64,000 bases of DNA from Pontibacter arcticus (GTDB lineage: Bacteria > Bacteroidota > Bacteroidia > Cytophagales > Hymenobacteraceae): assembly GCF_003284895.1 (NCBI RefSeq), contig NZ_QMDV01000003.1, forward strand, positions 312,501 to 376,500. Direction: 5' to 3'. Below are positions 32,500 through 40,428 of this stretch, one piece after another. Both the position numbers and the translations under genes were made by a program. The notes under the pieces are model-generated. The model was given only the letters and a program-made list of their open reading frames with translations, did not search any database and was not told where the DNA came from. Numbering within the stretch: position 1 is the stretch's first letter; the number at the start of each line of letters is the position of its first letter.

Positions 32500-34941
32500 T
32501 CAATTCAAACTGGCACTTTGTGCAATGTTGAGCAGTTCATCGCCGGCATCAATATCATGCTGTAATTCCTCGTTCAGGTTTACCATAATGCGGATCGCTT
32601 TTAAACCGGGTACGCCCTGCATTTCTTCCAGATCGACAAACTCCACTTCCTGCGCCACATACCCTGCCGACTGCAAGAACTCGATGTAACGCATGTATTC
32701 CTGCATTTCTTTCGGCTGCGTGTACACAATAGCAATTTTACCGGGCTGGGTCAGGCGCTCTTCAGTGTCGCGAATGGTGGCTTTATCAATACGTTTTTTG
32801 ATGATCTCGTAACGGATGTTATTAGCGCCGTCCACATCAAATTTCTTTTCATCCAGCCTGAACCTAATCGAAATCGGATCGCTGTGGGCCAGTATAAGCT
32901 GCGTGATTTCGAGCGGCAGTTTCAGGATGGCACGTAATTTTTGGATGCGGCGGGCAATTTCGCAGGTTAGCATCAGTTGCCAGAGGCGCATGTTTTTGAG
33001 ATACAACGGCTCAAAGGTATTATGCTGTAGCAGCGAAGCACCAATGTAAATGTTATACTCAAACCCATCGGTGCGGTACTTCTCGAAGTAGTGCGGGAAA
33101 ATCTGCTGCGCTTTCTCTTCCTCTCTGTCCAGGAACGAGGAGATGGTCTCGTTGATCATAAAGAGGCTTTCCTCATATGAGCGGCGCTTGTTGTACACTA
33201 CTTTGTACGGGTTGTTAATAGCTGCCCGGTATACTTGTATGGCATCTGCGGCCGTCTGGTTGCGTTGCAGGAAATGCGGGAAAAGCGGCTCTACTTCCGT
33301 TCTCAGGAAATCAAGTACAACCGATTCCTCGCCCGACGTTAGCTCGTGCATGATGCTCTGCGAGAACTTGTCGATCTTGAAAATAAGCTCATCCAGAATT
33401 GTGAGCGGCAAATTGTCTTTGGCAGCAAGTATAACTTCTTTGGCCAGTACCAATTGTTCCAGCAAGTCGCCCTGTATGGCTTTATTTCGTTCTGTAGCCG
33501 AGCTTCTAATATCCGAAGAACCGTAAAGCGGGTAAATATCCTTGAACACGATCGGCTCTATTTCCGGGCTGGTATTGCGCTCCATTTTCTCGAGGAGGTT
33601 GGTGGCCGCCTGCGTGAAACGCCACTCTACAATCGGATGGATAGCGGTATACTTTTCCTTGATAATGTTCTGAACACTGCTGCGTAATTCCTCGAGGCTA
33701 CGGTTAAGGGCAAGGGCAAAAAGCGGTAGTATTTCTTTTAACTTGATCGTAGACAACGCATTCAGTTCGCCCGGAATAGGAGAAGCCAGCTCCAGGAAAC
33801 CAATTATTTTACCTTCGTACTGCAGCGGCGCGATGATCAGGTTACGAATGCCGGCTTCGAGCAAAGCCTGTTCCACGGGGGTAGGCTCCGGCAACACGTT
33901 CAGGTTTTCGACCACAATGGTTACGCCCCGCTCTATGATTGGTTCGTAAATAGAGCCTTTCAGGTCGTCCAGTTTCAGGCTGCAATCGTGGGTTAGCACC
34001 AGGCCGTTCCATATTTTACGGGCATAAGCCAGGTCAAAATCCTGGAGGGCAGGGCAGGAGGCAATACCCAATTGGATGCCGGGCAAGCCAAAGAGCACAC
34101 GCAGTTTCTGCTGCAAACTCTGGAAACCTTCCGGTGTGCTCACTGCGTCTTCGTTTAAAAGATCATAGCGCAGTGAGGAGATCGTTTCTTCATTGGTTAC
34201 ATCCGTGAAATCGTAAATAGAGAAGCCGGAAAACTCGAAATTATCGGTTGGCAACTTGTTCATCCACAAATCCAGGTTGTTGTAGCGGTTTATCAGGTAA
34301 TTGATTTCCTGGGCCGTCAGCTTTTTAAGTTCGCCTTTGGCCTTTACTTCCATAAACTTCAGGTCGATGGTGAGTTTATAATGGCGGTCAAGGGTCGTGA
34401 ATTTATCTTTGATGGTAAAAATAAAGGGCTCATCAACGGTGAAGTTGGCGTTATAAAACTTATCAAGTATAAGCGTGTAGGCTGATAACGTCTGGCGGAA
34501 GAGTAGCGTTTGCAGGTCCAGGTTCAATTTTTCGGTATAATTATCGCCTCCCAGCAGGTGCAGTTCTTCCAGTTTTGGCGTTGAATAAAAGCTCTCGAAC
34601 TGGAACGGTGCCACCACCGCTTTCAGGTCGTTTTCCCAGAGTGCTCCCGGAAAGATATCTTCCATCAGCAGGTCTACCAGATCAATGTTTTCGTCCAGCA
34701 CTTTCATATCCGGAATTGGCAGCAGGAGCTCAGGCTTTTCATTTAATTGCGATACCAGTTTTTGCACCCGCGCTTTGTTGTAATTGGGCTCGGTTTTTAA
34801 CTTTTTTTCCCAAAAGGCAATAAGCGGCGCCAGGCTGAACGTCGTTTTAAAAGGAAAAGTAGTAGCGCTTAGGATAACGGCATTCCTGTTGGTGATGGAA
34901 ACAACCGACTCGTGGAAGCTGCTTCTGTTATGTACTGTCAT
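32500..34941 (-). CDS. Large GAF-domain protein of unknown function
   Basis: The 813-residue protein has no signal peptide or membrane segment. A GAF-like domain is recognisable in the middle (about 270-400): LRVLFGLPGIQLGIASCPAL, then GVTIVVENLNVLPEPTPVEQALLEAGIRNLIIAPL with the typical C-terminal GKIIGFLELASP. The flanking N- and C-terminal thirds are helical and unassigned. No histidine kinase, cyclase or GGDEF output domain is visible, which is unusual for a GAF protein of this length. It may sense a small ligand and act through protein contacts (inference). It is single, with a 206-base upstream gap. Confidence 0.72.
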   Translation of the reverse strand: MTVHNRSSFHESVVSITNRNAVILSATTFPFKTTFSLAPLIAFWEKKLKTEPNYNKARVQKLVSQLNEKPELLLPIPDMKVLDENIDLVDLLMEDIFPGALWENDLKAVVAPFQFESFYSTPKLEELHLLGGDNYTEKLNLDLQTLLFRQTLSAYTLILDKFYNANFTVDEPFIFTIKDKFTTLDRHYKLTIDLKFMEVKAKGELKKLTAQEINYLINRYNNLDLWMNKLPTDNFEFSGFSIYDFTDVTNEETISSLRYDLLNEDAVSTPEGFQSLQQKLRVLFGLPGIQLGIASCPALQDFDLAYARKIWNGLVLTHDCSLKLDDLKGSIYEPIIERGVTIVVENLNVLPEPTPVEQALLEAGIRNLIIAPLQYEGKIIGFLELASPIPGELNALSTIKLKEILPLFALALNRSLEELRSSVQNIIKEKYTAIHPIVEWRFTQAATNLLEKMERNTSPEIEPIVFKDIYPLYGSSDIRSSATERNKAIQGDLLEQLVLAKEVILAAKDNLPLTILDELIFKIDKFSQSIMHELTSGEESVVLDFLRTEVEPLFPHFLQRNQTAADAIQVYRAAINNPYKVVYNKRRSYEESLFMINETISSFLDREEEKAQQIFPHYFEKYRTDGFEYNIYIGASLLQHNTFEPLYLKNMRLWQLMLTCEIARRIQKLRAILKLPLEITQLILAHSDPISIRFRLDEKKFDVDGANNIRYEIIKKRIDKATIRDTEERLTQPGKIAIVYTQPKEMQEYMRYIEFLQSAGYVAQEVEFVDLEEMQGVPGLKAIRIMVNLNEELQHDIDAGDELLNIAQSASLN

Positions 34942-35165
34942 GTGATGGCGATTAGAATGCTCCTGCTTAAATTGCGGCAGGTAAACAGATAATTAACTAT
35001 TTAAACGCAAACAGGCTTTAAAAGATGAAGTATGACTACTAAAGGTTATGTAATTTTAACGCGATTGCTCTATTTTCTTTATTAAAGTATACTTCTTGTA
35101 AGTATAAATATACAACTGGCACAATATTTATACTTCGTGAAGCATTATTGTATAAACCTATTACT

Positions 35166-35798
35166 ATGAAGAAGCTCAAAATTGCACTAAGTGTCTTGTT
35201 TTTAATTAGTTTAGTTAGCACCTCGCAGGCCCAATCGCAAAGCCAGCTTGAAAAAGACCTGGCCGAACTCCGTAGCTGGATGCGTACCCGCTCCGTGCAG
35301 GCCGACAGCGTGATTAAGAATGAGTGGCCAAACGTGAAGAAGGAGTATAAAAACCTGACTTATTCGTTGGATGGCCAGACCAAAAAGCTATCAGAAAAAT
35401 CGAAGGCAGAGTATACGGACATAAAGCAGCAGTACCAGGAGTGGGAAGCCGAAAACGAGAAAGTGGAGACGGTAGACTTGGATGGCCACGAGCTGGAACG
35501 TTGGGAAAGAACTATGACCGGCACCACCAAAATCGACAAAATAAAAGCAGCTAAGCTACGCGATGCCTACATCAGTTTACTGGATTATACCCGTGAGCAG
35601 CGCCGCAACTGGAGCCTGAGAGACTGGGAATATGCCGAGTTTGTGTTCGGAGAGCTGAATGCGCGCAAAGCAGATGTTTTTGGTGAACTGACCAATAGCG
35701 ACAAAATAAAGATTGCTGCCCTGCAGGTAGAGTTTGCCACCCTCAAAAAAAGCCGCGAGGCCAAAGATGCTTATGACAACCGGCGCAAAGCCAACTAA
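35166..35798 (+). CDS. Exported charged helical protein
   Basis: From the ATG at 35166 the product is 210 residues: a signal peptide (MKKLKIALSVLFLISLVSTSQAQ) then a highly charged, Lys/Glu/Asp-rich all-helical region, likely coiled coil. Repeated short acidic-aromatic patterns (WEAENEKVE, WERTMTG) occur. An in-frame TTG 18 bases upstream is possible, but the signal peptide supports the ATG. It is periplasmic; I do not recognise the family. A strong terminator follows, and the next gene is convergent. Confidence 0.75.
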   Translation: MKKLKIALSVLFLISLVSTSQAQSQSQLEKDLAELRSWMRTRSVQADSVIKNEWPNVKKEYKNLTYSLDGQTKKLSEKSKAEYTDIKQQYQEWEAENEKVETVDLDGHELERWERTMTGTTKIDKIKAAKLRDAYISLLDYTREQRRNWSLRDWEYAEFVFGELNARKADVFGELTNSDKIKIAALQVEFATLKKSREAKDAYDNRRKAN

Positions 35799-35809
35799 CT
35801 CCTAACCTG

Positions 35810-35857
35810 AAGTATAAAAAAAGCCCGGCTATAAAGTATAGCCGGGCTTTTTTTATT
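35810..35857. terminator. Bidirectional terminator with AAGTATAAA flank
   Basis: A 12-bp stem, AGCCCGGCTATA / TATAGCCGGGCT, with an AAG loop, and A7/T7 tracts. AAGTATAAA is part of the left flank, and the loop region itself spells AAAGTATAG. Confidence 0.9.
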
Positions 35858-35862
35858 TACTG

Positions 35863-36039
35863 TTAAATAGAGTTTTTGCCTTTTGTGCCGTTCGACGGGT
35901 CTTCGTCTGCCTGGCGGCCCTGGCGGCTTTTATCTTTGTCCTGGTCTGTTAAGTGGCGGTTCTCGCCCGGGTTTTTCTGGGTATTTTTTGCTTCAGGATT
36001 GTTTTTACGTTCGTCTTCCTGGTTGTGTCCTTTTGTCAT
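35863..36039 (-). CDS. Small hydrophilic, disordered protein (58 residues)
   Basis: A short frame reads from ATG (36037-36039) to TAA (35863-35865). The product begins MTKGHNQEDERKNNPEA and is almost wholly charged or polar (Lys, Asn, Glu, Asp, Gln), with no hydrophobic core, so it is probably intrinsically disordered. Similar small KGHNQE-type proteins occur in Cytophagales, but the function is unknown. A shared terminator abuts the stop. The composition is protein-like: no stop is met and codons match the host. Confidence 0.6.
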   Translation of the reverse strand: MTKGHNQEDERKNNPEAKNTQKNPGENRHLTDQDKDKSRQGRQADEDPSNGTKGKNSI

Positions 36040-36164
36040 AGCTTTCGGTTTTAAGTTTGTAGTAGTGGTTTACGGCTGAGGCGCAGGCAGGTTCAGAAGC
36101 GGCGTACGTGCAGTGTGTGTTATGATGTTGAAAACTGGTGGGTAAGTTCTGCTGTTCAAACCAT

Positions 36165-36192
36165 TTGGTCTATCTTAAAAGGCGTACTTTTG
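36165..36192 (+). promoter_or_regulatory. Promoter of the deoxynucleoside kinase gene
   Basis: TTG at 36165-36167, a 17-base spacer, and TACTTTTG at 36185-36192 (TAnnTTTG). The leader to the start codon at 36224 would be about 25 bases. Confidence 0.6.
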
Positions 36193-36223
36193 TAAACGGC
36201 TTTTACTAAAAACACCTTACATT

Positions 36224-36838
36224 ATGCACATTGCAATAGTTGGCAACATTGGCGCCGGCAAAACGACGTTGGCTACCAAACTGTCACAGCATTTTAAATG
36301 GGATCTTTACCTCGAATCTGTTGATAATAACCCTTACCTGAAAGATTTTTACGAAGACATGGAGCGCTGGGCGTTTCATTTGCAGGTATTTTTCCTGAAC
36401 AGCCGTTTCTCGCAGGTGCAGCAGATACAGGCCAATGGCCGCAGCGTAATCCAGGACCGTACCATTTACGAAGACGCACACATTTTTGCCCAAAACCTGC
36501 ACCAGTCCGGCATGATGAGCACCCGCGATTACGATAACTATTTCGCCTTATTTCAGTCGATGATCAGTATGGTAAAAGCGCCGGACCTGATTATTTACCT
36601 GAAAGCCGATTTGCCCAAACTGATCGGACAGATCGAAAAACGTAACCGCGATTACGAAAGCAGCATCAGTATCAATTATCTCCGCAACCTGAATGAGCAT
36701 TACAATACCTGGATGGCAAGTTATAACCTGGGCAAGCAGCTGGTGATAGATGTAAACAACCTCGATTTTGTGGCCAACCCCGAAGACCTCGGTACCATTA
36801 TAGAAAAAATTCAGGCAGAGCTGTACGGTTTGTTTTAA
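36224..36838 (+). CDS. Deoxynucleoside kinase
   Basis: The 204-residue protein has the P-loop GNIGAGKTT at about residues 7-15, the ESVDNNPYLKDFYED substrate-side motif, QDRTIYEDAHIF (about 77-88) with the DR-x-x-x-E/D pair, and a C-terminal lid region EKRNRDYESS. The length and motifs match the dNK family (deoxyadenosine/deoxyguanosine kinases of bacteria). It phosphorylates salvaged deoxynucleosides with ATP in the cytoplasm. It is a single gene with a plausible TAnnTTTG promoter upstream. Confidence 0.94.
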   Translation: MHIAIVGNIGAGKTTLATKLSQHFKWDLYLESVDNNPYLKDFYEDMERWAFHLQVFFLNSRFSQVQQIQANGRSVIQDRTIYEDAHIFAQNLHQSGMMSTRDYDNYFALFQSMISMVKAPDLIIYLKADLPKLIGQIEKRNRDYESSISINYLRNLNEHYNTWMASYNLGKQLVIDVNNLDFVANPEDLGTIIEKIQAELYGLF

Positions 36839-36923
36839 CGTCAGTTAAACCTATACTTTCTGTTTTTGAAAGTATAAACGTAGAAGCTGTTTAGCGTTTT
36901 TAAACAAATAAATTTCTGCAGCC

Positions 36924-36948
36924 CTTGCTGTGTGTTTTCACCAGCAAG
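36924..36948. repeat. GGTG/CACC-type REP-like hairpin
   Basis: CTTGCTG and CAGCAAG arms around TGTGTTTTCAC. It is related to the hairpin at 10644-10665. Confidence 0.6.
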
Positions 36949-36969
36949 CACTAATCAGGTAAAGTATAG

Positions 36970-36991
36970 TTGTCGGTGAAAACACCAACAA
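36970..36991. repeat. GGTG/CACC-type REP-like hairpin, inverse orientation
   Basis: TTGTCGGTG-AAAA-CACCAACAA, a 9-bp stem with one mismatch. Its loop is AAAA, so it reads as the reverse complement of the hairpin at 10644-10665. Confidence 0.65.
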
Positions 36992-37038
36992 CGGCGGGTT
37001 TAGGCGCTATAATTGAAAACGCTAAACAGCTTTAAATT

Positions 37039-37103
37039 ATACTTTCCGGAAAACAAAAAAGGCAACACGGATATGTGTTGCCTTTTTTGTTTCCGGAAAG
37101 TAT
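37039..37103. terminator. About 29-bp hairpin ending in the GTATA motif, terminator-like
   Basis: Left arm 37039-37068 and right arm 37075-37103 are complementary except for one bulged A. The inner part (AAAAAAGGCAACAC / GTGTTGCCTTTTTT) is a normal bidirectional terminator. The outer part (ATACTTTCCGG / CCGGAAAGTAT) adds an inverted pair of the dispersed motif with the opposite polarity to most terminators here. It is about 200 bases from the dNK stop. Confidence 0.8.
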
Positions 37104-37324
37104 GGCTTTATACTTATCCAGAAAAAAATGGGTAAAGTTGTGTAAAATTTTAATCCTTAATAAGTTATGAAAATATGGCCGTTTTAGGCTTTTATACTGA
37201 TTTTGCTTTTGAAAAGCGCAATTTATACGGAACCTGTTTCCGGGTTAGTTGCGGTAAATACATAACCCTGTCGCTTGGTTTGTAGTATGTTATCTTTCTG
37301 AACTGTCTCATTTTCAATTTTTTA

Positions 37325-37549
37325 ATGAACAAAAATGCTATGAAAAGCTTTTATGATTTTAACACCAACAGCCCTAGCGAGCGACAGGAGCGCTATCGGC
37401 AGTATCCGGAACTAAGCAGATTCCACATTGCACTACGTGAAGAAATGAGTGAGGAAGAATACCAGCTCTTTTACCAGTCAGAGAAAGAAGCAGTCAGGCG
37501 AACAAACCTAATTATACCCCAACGCGCACTTAAATGGAAAACAGCGTAA
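37325..37549 (+). CDS. Small hypothetical protein
   Basis: A 74-residue, charged, probably helical protein with no signal peptide or membrane segment. It is rich in Glu, Arg and Tyr (SERQERYRQYPELSRF, EEMSEEEYQLFYQSEKEAVRR). I do not recognise it. A second ATG lies five codons in. Support comes from its own terminator 17 bases downstream and from host-like codon use. Confidence 0.6.
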   Translation: MNKNAMKSFYDFNTNSPSERQERYRQYPELSRFHIALREEMSEEEYQLFYQSEKEAVRRTNLIIPQRALKWKTA

Positions 37550-37565
37550 CACCCCAATATTCCTG

Positions 37566-37600
37566 AAAAAGAGATCTTACCTTACGTTTGATCTCTTTTT
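37566..37600 (+). terminator. Intrinsic terminator
   Basis: AAAAAGAGATC / GATCTCTTTTT, an 11-bp stem with a 13-base loop and continuing T-tract. It ends the 74-residue gene. Confidence 0.85.
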
Positions 37601-37614
37601 TGTTTTTAAAGGGT

Positions 37615-38241
37615 TTATGCTGCCTGTTGCCGGTTGTGCTCTTTGAGCGGAGCGATGGCCTTAAACAACGTATAGATAAAGAACGATTTTACCAGTACGC
37701 CGCTTCCCATATTGGCTTCGGTAATACCTGCATAAGCCATGTAAGCAGAAAGTATAATATCCAGTACAAGTATACTAATGGCAGCGTACAAAGCAGGAAC
37801 AGAAAAACGCCTGATCGCTATACTTAAGCCAATATAAACCGGACCGAGTATAAAACTGCCCAACCCGGTACCTAACGCCTGCAGGTAATCAATATCCCAG
37901 AAATAATTTAATAAGCCCAGCACCAGATTTAAAGCCCCCAGAAAAAGCATAAGCTGCCACGCGTTTCGCACGATCTGGTCGATATCGGTGGCGCTCCCTG
38001 CCAGTGGCTGGCCGTTACGTAATACTTCCAGTTGGTCGGCAAAACCCGATTTCAGTTTAAGTGAAAGTATACTTTGGTCGGGTAGGGTAAAGGTTCTGCC
38101 TTCTGTTAACTCCGCTTTATGATCTACCTTACCAATCAGCTCGTCGTTAAAATACACCTGCAGTTCTTTCCAGGTAAATTTACGCGTGATGACAAGTTTT
38201 TTCTGCTGTTCATCGTCCAGGAAATAAGTATATTGTGGCAT
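37615..38241 (-). CDS. Hypothetical membrane protein, soluble head plus about four TM segments
   Basis: The 208-residue protein has a soluble N-terminal part (about 1-85; beta-rich, LDDEQQKKLVITRKFTWKELQVYFNDE) and then four membrane segments (about 92-112, 122-142, 147-168, 178-198). I do not recognise a family. It is the last gene of a same-strand run; the oxidoreductase gene lies 24 bases upstream, so it may be co-transcribed with the operon at 38266-40306. Confidence 0.68.
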   Translation of the reverse strand: MPQYTYFLDDEQQKKLVITRKFTWKELQVYFNDELIGKVDHKAELTEGRTFTLPDQSILSLKLKSGFADQLEVLRNGQPLAGSATDIDQIVRNAWQLMLFLGALNLVLGLLNYFWDIDYLQALGTGLGSFILGPVYIGLSIAIRRFSVPALYAAISILVLDIILSAYMAYAGITEANMGSGVLVKSFFIYTLFKAIAPLKEHNRQQAA

Positions 38242-38265
38242 AAAGTATAAAAAGTAAAGTATAAG

Positions 38266-39402
38266 TTAAAGTTGTTTCAGCACCAATTCGGCACCTTCTT
38301 CGCCCACCAGAGAGCCGATTGCAATGCCAATGCCGCTCAGCCGTATCGCGCAGCTCACTCTACCGGAAACCTGCTGCACAATGGTCGTTTTTTCGGGGCC
38401 GATGCCCATAATGCCGCACCAGCGGTGTTCTACTTCATAAGGTGTATCCGGAAGTATGATTTCCTGTAAAACCTGATCCAGGCGCTGTTGTACCAGGTCG
38501 GTCAGGCCAAATGTAGTGGTTTCTTCTGATGCAAAATCGAGGTTGCGGCCGCCTCCGAAAAGTACCCTGTCTCCGAAGTTACGGAAATAGTAATAGCCTC
38601 TGTCGAAGTGGAAAGTACCCTTTAATTTGAGTCCGGGGATGGGTTTGGTTATCAGTACCTGCGCGCGGGCCGGCACAATGGGCAGTTCGGGCAGCAACTG
38701 TTTGGCAAAGCCGTTGGTGGCTACCAAAGCAGTTTTAGCCTGAAGTATAAAATCCTTGTCTGTTACAGCAGTTATGTTGTTTCCATCATCGTGGAGTGCT
38801 TTTATTTCGAGGTTGTTCAGTATGATAACACCTAACGCCTGTACTTTCTGGGTAAGTGCCAGGATCATTTTGCCGGTATCGATCTGGCCTTCTGCCACGC
38901 ACTCGATCAGGGTATCTACCTTCCGAAAGCCGAATTGCGCTATTTTATGATTGGCCGGGCGGTAAACTTCCGCTTCACCGATAATAGGTGCCAGGTGTCG
39001 GTTTAAATAGCCTAAACCTTCCATGGATTTCTGGTAAAGCTCCGGATCGTTTGCGAAAAGCTCGTAACCGCCCCAGGTCTGGTAATCCAAAGCTGTTTTA
39101 CCTAAGTTCCGGATCAATCGTTGCAAGCCCAGCCAGCGGCGTTCCACTAACCCAAAAACTTCTTCTTCTGTATGATGGTCCAGATCGTCGAGCAGTTCGG
39201 AGGCGCTCCCGAAACTGGCAAAACCCGCGTTTTTAGAACTGGCACCGCTTGGCAGCAAACCCCGCTCTACCACCATTACTTTTAAACCTGGTTGCGTGGT
39301 TTTCAGGTGCAGGGCGGCGTTCAGGCCCACAATGCCGCTGCCAATAACCAGCACATCCAGGTTACTGAAATAAGTGTTTTTCTCCCAGAAGCTGAACTCC
39401 AT
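38266..39402 (-). CDS. FAD-dependent amine/amino-acid oxidoreductase (DAO family)
   Basis: The 378-residue protein begins with a FAD-binding Rossmann motif VLVIGSGIVGLNAALHL (about residues 18-34) followed by VVERGLLPSGASSKNAGF, typical of glycine-oxidase/DadA-type enzymes. A C-terminal segment near residues 350-370 (RLSGIGIAIGSLVG) closes the FAD site. Its substrate is unknown; primary or secondary amines or D-amino acids are likely for the family. It is cytoplasmic. It is two bases downstream of a small gene which itself overlaps a hydrolase gene, a tight three-gene operon. Confidence 0.9.
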   Translation of the reverse strand: MEFSFWEKNTYFSNLDVLVIGSGIVGLNAALHLKTTQPGLKVMVVERGLLPSGASSKNAGFASFGSASELLDDLDHHTEEEVFGLVERRWLGLQRLIRNLGKTALDYQTWGGYELFANDPELYQKSMEGLGYLNRHLAPIIGEAEVYRPANHKIAQFGFRKVDTLIECVAEGQIDTGKMILALTQKVQALGVIILNNLEIKALHDDGNNITAVTDKDFILQAKTALVATNGFAKQLLPELPIVPARAQVLITKPIPGLKLKGTFHFDRGYYYFRNFGDRVLFGGGRNLDFASEETTTFGLTDLVQQRLDQVLQEIILPDTPYEVEHRWCGIMGIGPEKTTIVQQVSGRVSCAIRLSGIGIAIGSLVGEEGAELVLKQL

Positions 39403-39404
39403 AC

Positions 39405-39656
39405 TTAGTTATCCTCTCTGAAATAAGGATGATCATACGTACGTGCCTCGGTTTCTTCGATCAGCTCAAAAGAAGTAAGCATGATCTCGCGCTCACCGTT
39501 GTTCAGGCCTTTCACAAAAATACCTTCGGGTGCTTCGTAAATAGCGTAGTTATGTGGCCCGAATGGGTACAGGTTATTGCTTTTCAGGATGGTGGCATGC
39601 GTCAGGTCTACTCTCTGGCCGTTCGCTAAAAGTGCCATGTATTTGCTTGTGTTCAT
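39405..39656 (-). CDS. Small conserved protein in an oxidoreductase operon
   Basis: The 83-residue protein is soluble and probably beta-rich, with no signal peptide. Notable segments are NGQRVDLTHATILKSNNLYPFG and EAPEGIFVKGLNNGER. I do not recognise a family. Its start overlaps the stop of the upstream hydrolase gene by four bases and its stop is two bases before the oxidoreductase start, so the three are surely co-translated. Confidence 0.72.
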   Translation of the reverse strand: MNTSKYMALLANGQRVDLTHATILKSNNLYPFGPHNYAIYEAPEGIFVKGLNNGEREIMLTSFELIEETEARTYDHPYFREDN

Positions 39657-40306
39657 ATTTTTTCTAAAATCCGGTTCAAGATACTACTAATTTGGTCGGC
39701 ATTGTGCATCACCATCAGGTGCTCGCCGCCGGGCACGCAAATGGTTTCGGGGTGTGGGTAAAGGGGAAGAATAAGGTCGCGGGTACCGTGTATTTGTACC
39801 AGCCCGGGCAACACTTCCTGCTGCGGCCAGGCCAGTAATTGCTGCAAGGCCCAGCGCAGAAACGTTTCATCAATATCCAGGATCGCCATTTTCAGGACGG
39901 TCCGTTCTGCTTTTGTATGTGCCCCGAACAGGAAAGGCGCTACCGGGTAAATGCTTTTCATGAGCGGAAAGGGCAGCCAGCGGTGCAGCCTGGTTTTACC
40001 TAAAACGCGGTAATATTGGGGCAGATGGTGGCGCGTAGCCATACTTGAAATGATGATCACTTTACGGCAAGCCAGTATTTTAGACAGCTCGATTGCTACC
40101 AAACCACCAAACGACAACCCGATAAGGATGGGATCAGGCTCTGTGATCTGCTCTTTCAGGCGCAATGCATATTCCTGAACGGGCTCGTCGGGGTGCAGAG
40201 GAGCAATCCAGCGGATGTGTTGTTTCCGGATATGTTCCGGTAGATCTAAAAACTGAAACATACGCCAGTCTGCGCCTAACCCGCTAATAAAGTATATCTT
40301 GCTCAT
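39653..40306 (-). CDS. Alpha/beta hydrolase
   Basis: The 217-residue protein has the hydrolase core: an oxyanion strand IYFISGLGADWRMF, nucleophile elbow GLSFGG (Ser about residue 85), an acidic residue in HGTRDLILPLYP (about 180-186) and the catalytic His in PGGEHLMVMH (about 198). The triad looks complete. The protein is cytoplasmic and the substrate unknown. It is the first gene of a translationally coupled operon with a small protein and an FAD oxidoreductase, so it may act on a product or precursor of that enzyme. Confidence 0.85.
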   Translation of the reverse strand: MSKIYFISGLGADWRMFQFLDLPEHIRKQHIRWIAPLHPDEPVQEYALRLKEQITEPDPILIGLSFGGLVAIELSKILACRKVIIISSMATRHHLPQYYRVLGKTRLHRWLPFPLMKSIYPVAPFLFGAHTKAERTVLKMAILDIDETFLRWALQQLLAWPQQEVLPGLVQIHGTRDLILPLYPHPETICVPGGEHLMVMHNADQISSILNRILEKI

Positions 40307-40397
40307 GAAAAAGAAATACGCGCAGCACGCTGAAAAGGCTGGTTAAACTCAAGTATCAGAATTAGGTTCGGAGAGAAAGGTAAGTTACAGTTTACAA

Positions 40398-40423
40398 AAA
40401 GGCCGCTAACGAGAGCGGCCTTT
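40398..40423 (-). terminator. Intrinsic terminator of the amino-acid permease gene
   Basis: AAAGGCCGCT / AGCGGCCTTT, a perfect 10-bp stem with a 6-base loop. The minus strand continues with a T-run. Confidence 0.85.
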
Positions 40424-40428
40424 GTTGT

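Larger units (their letters stand above)
36884..37032. repeat. 149-bp element with 17-bp perfect inverted ends
   Basis: AAGCTGTTTAGCGTTTT at 36884-36900 is mirrored exactly at 37016-37032. Outside each arm lies a copy of the AAGTATA motif facing outward, partly extending the repeat. Inside are two GGTG/CACC hairpins (36924-36948, 36970-36991) and no reading frame. It resembles a MITE or paired REP (BIME-like) structure. Confidence 0.75.
36839..37324. other. 486-bp intergenic region packed with inverted repeats
   Basis: No gene. In order it contains a TATACTTTC/GAAAGTATA hairpin (36852-36876), a 149-bp inverted-repeat element (36884-37032), and a very long hairpin (37039-37103). The final 220 bases are AT-rich and should hold the promoter of the next gene; a partial box TATCTTTC lies near 37290. 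Confidence 0.65.
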
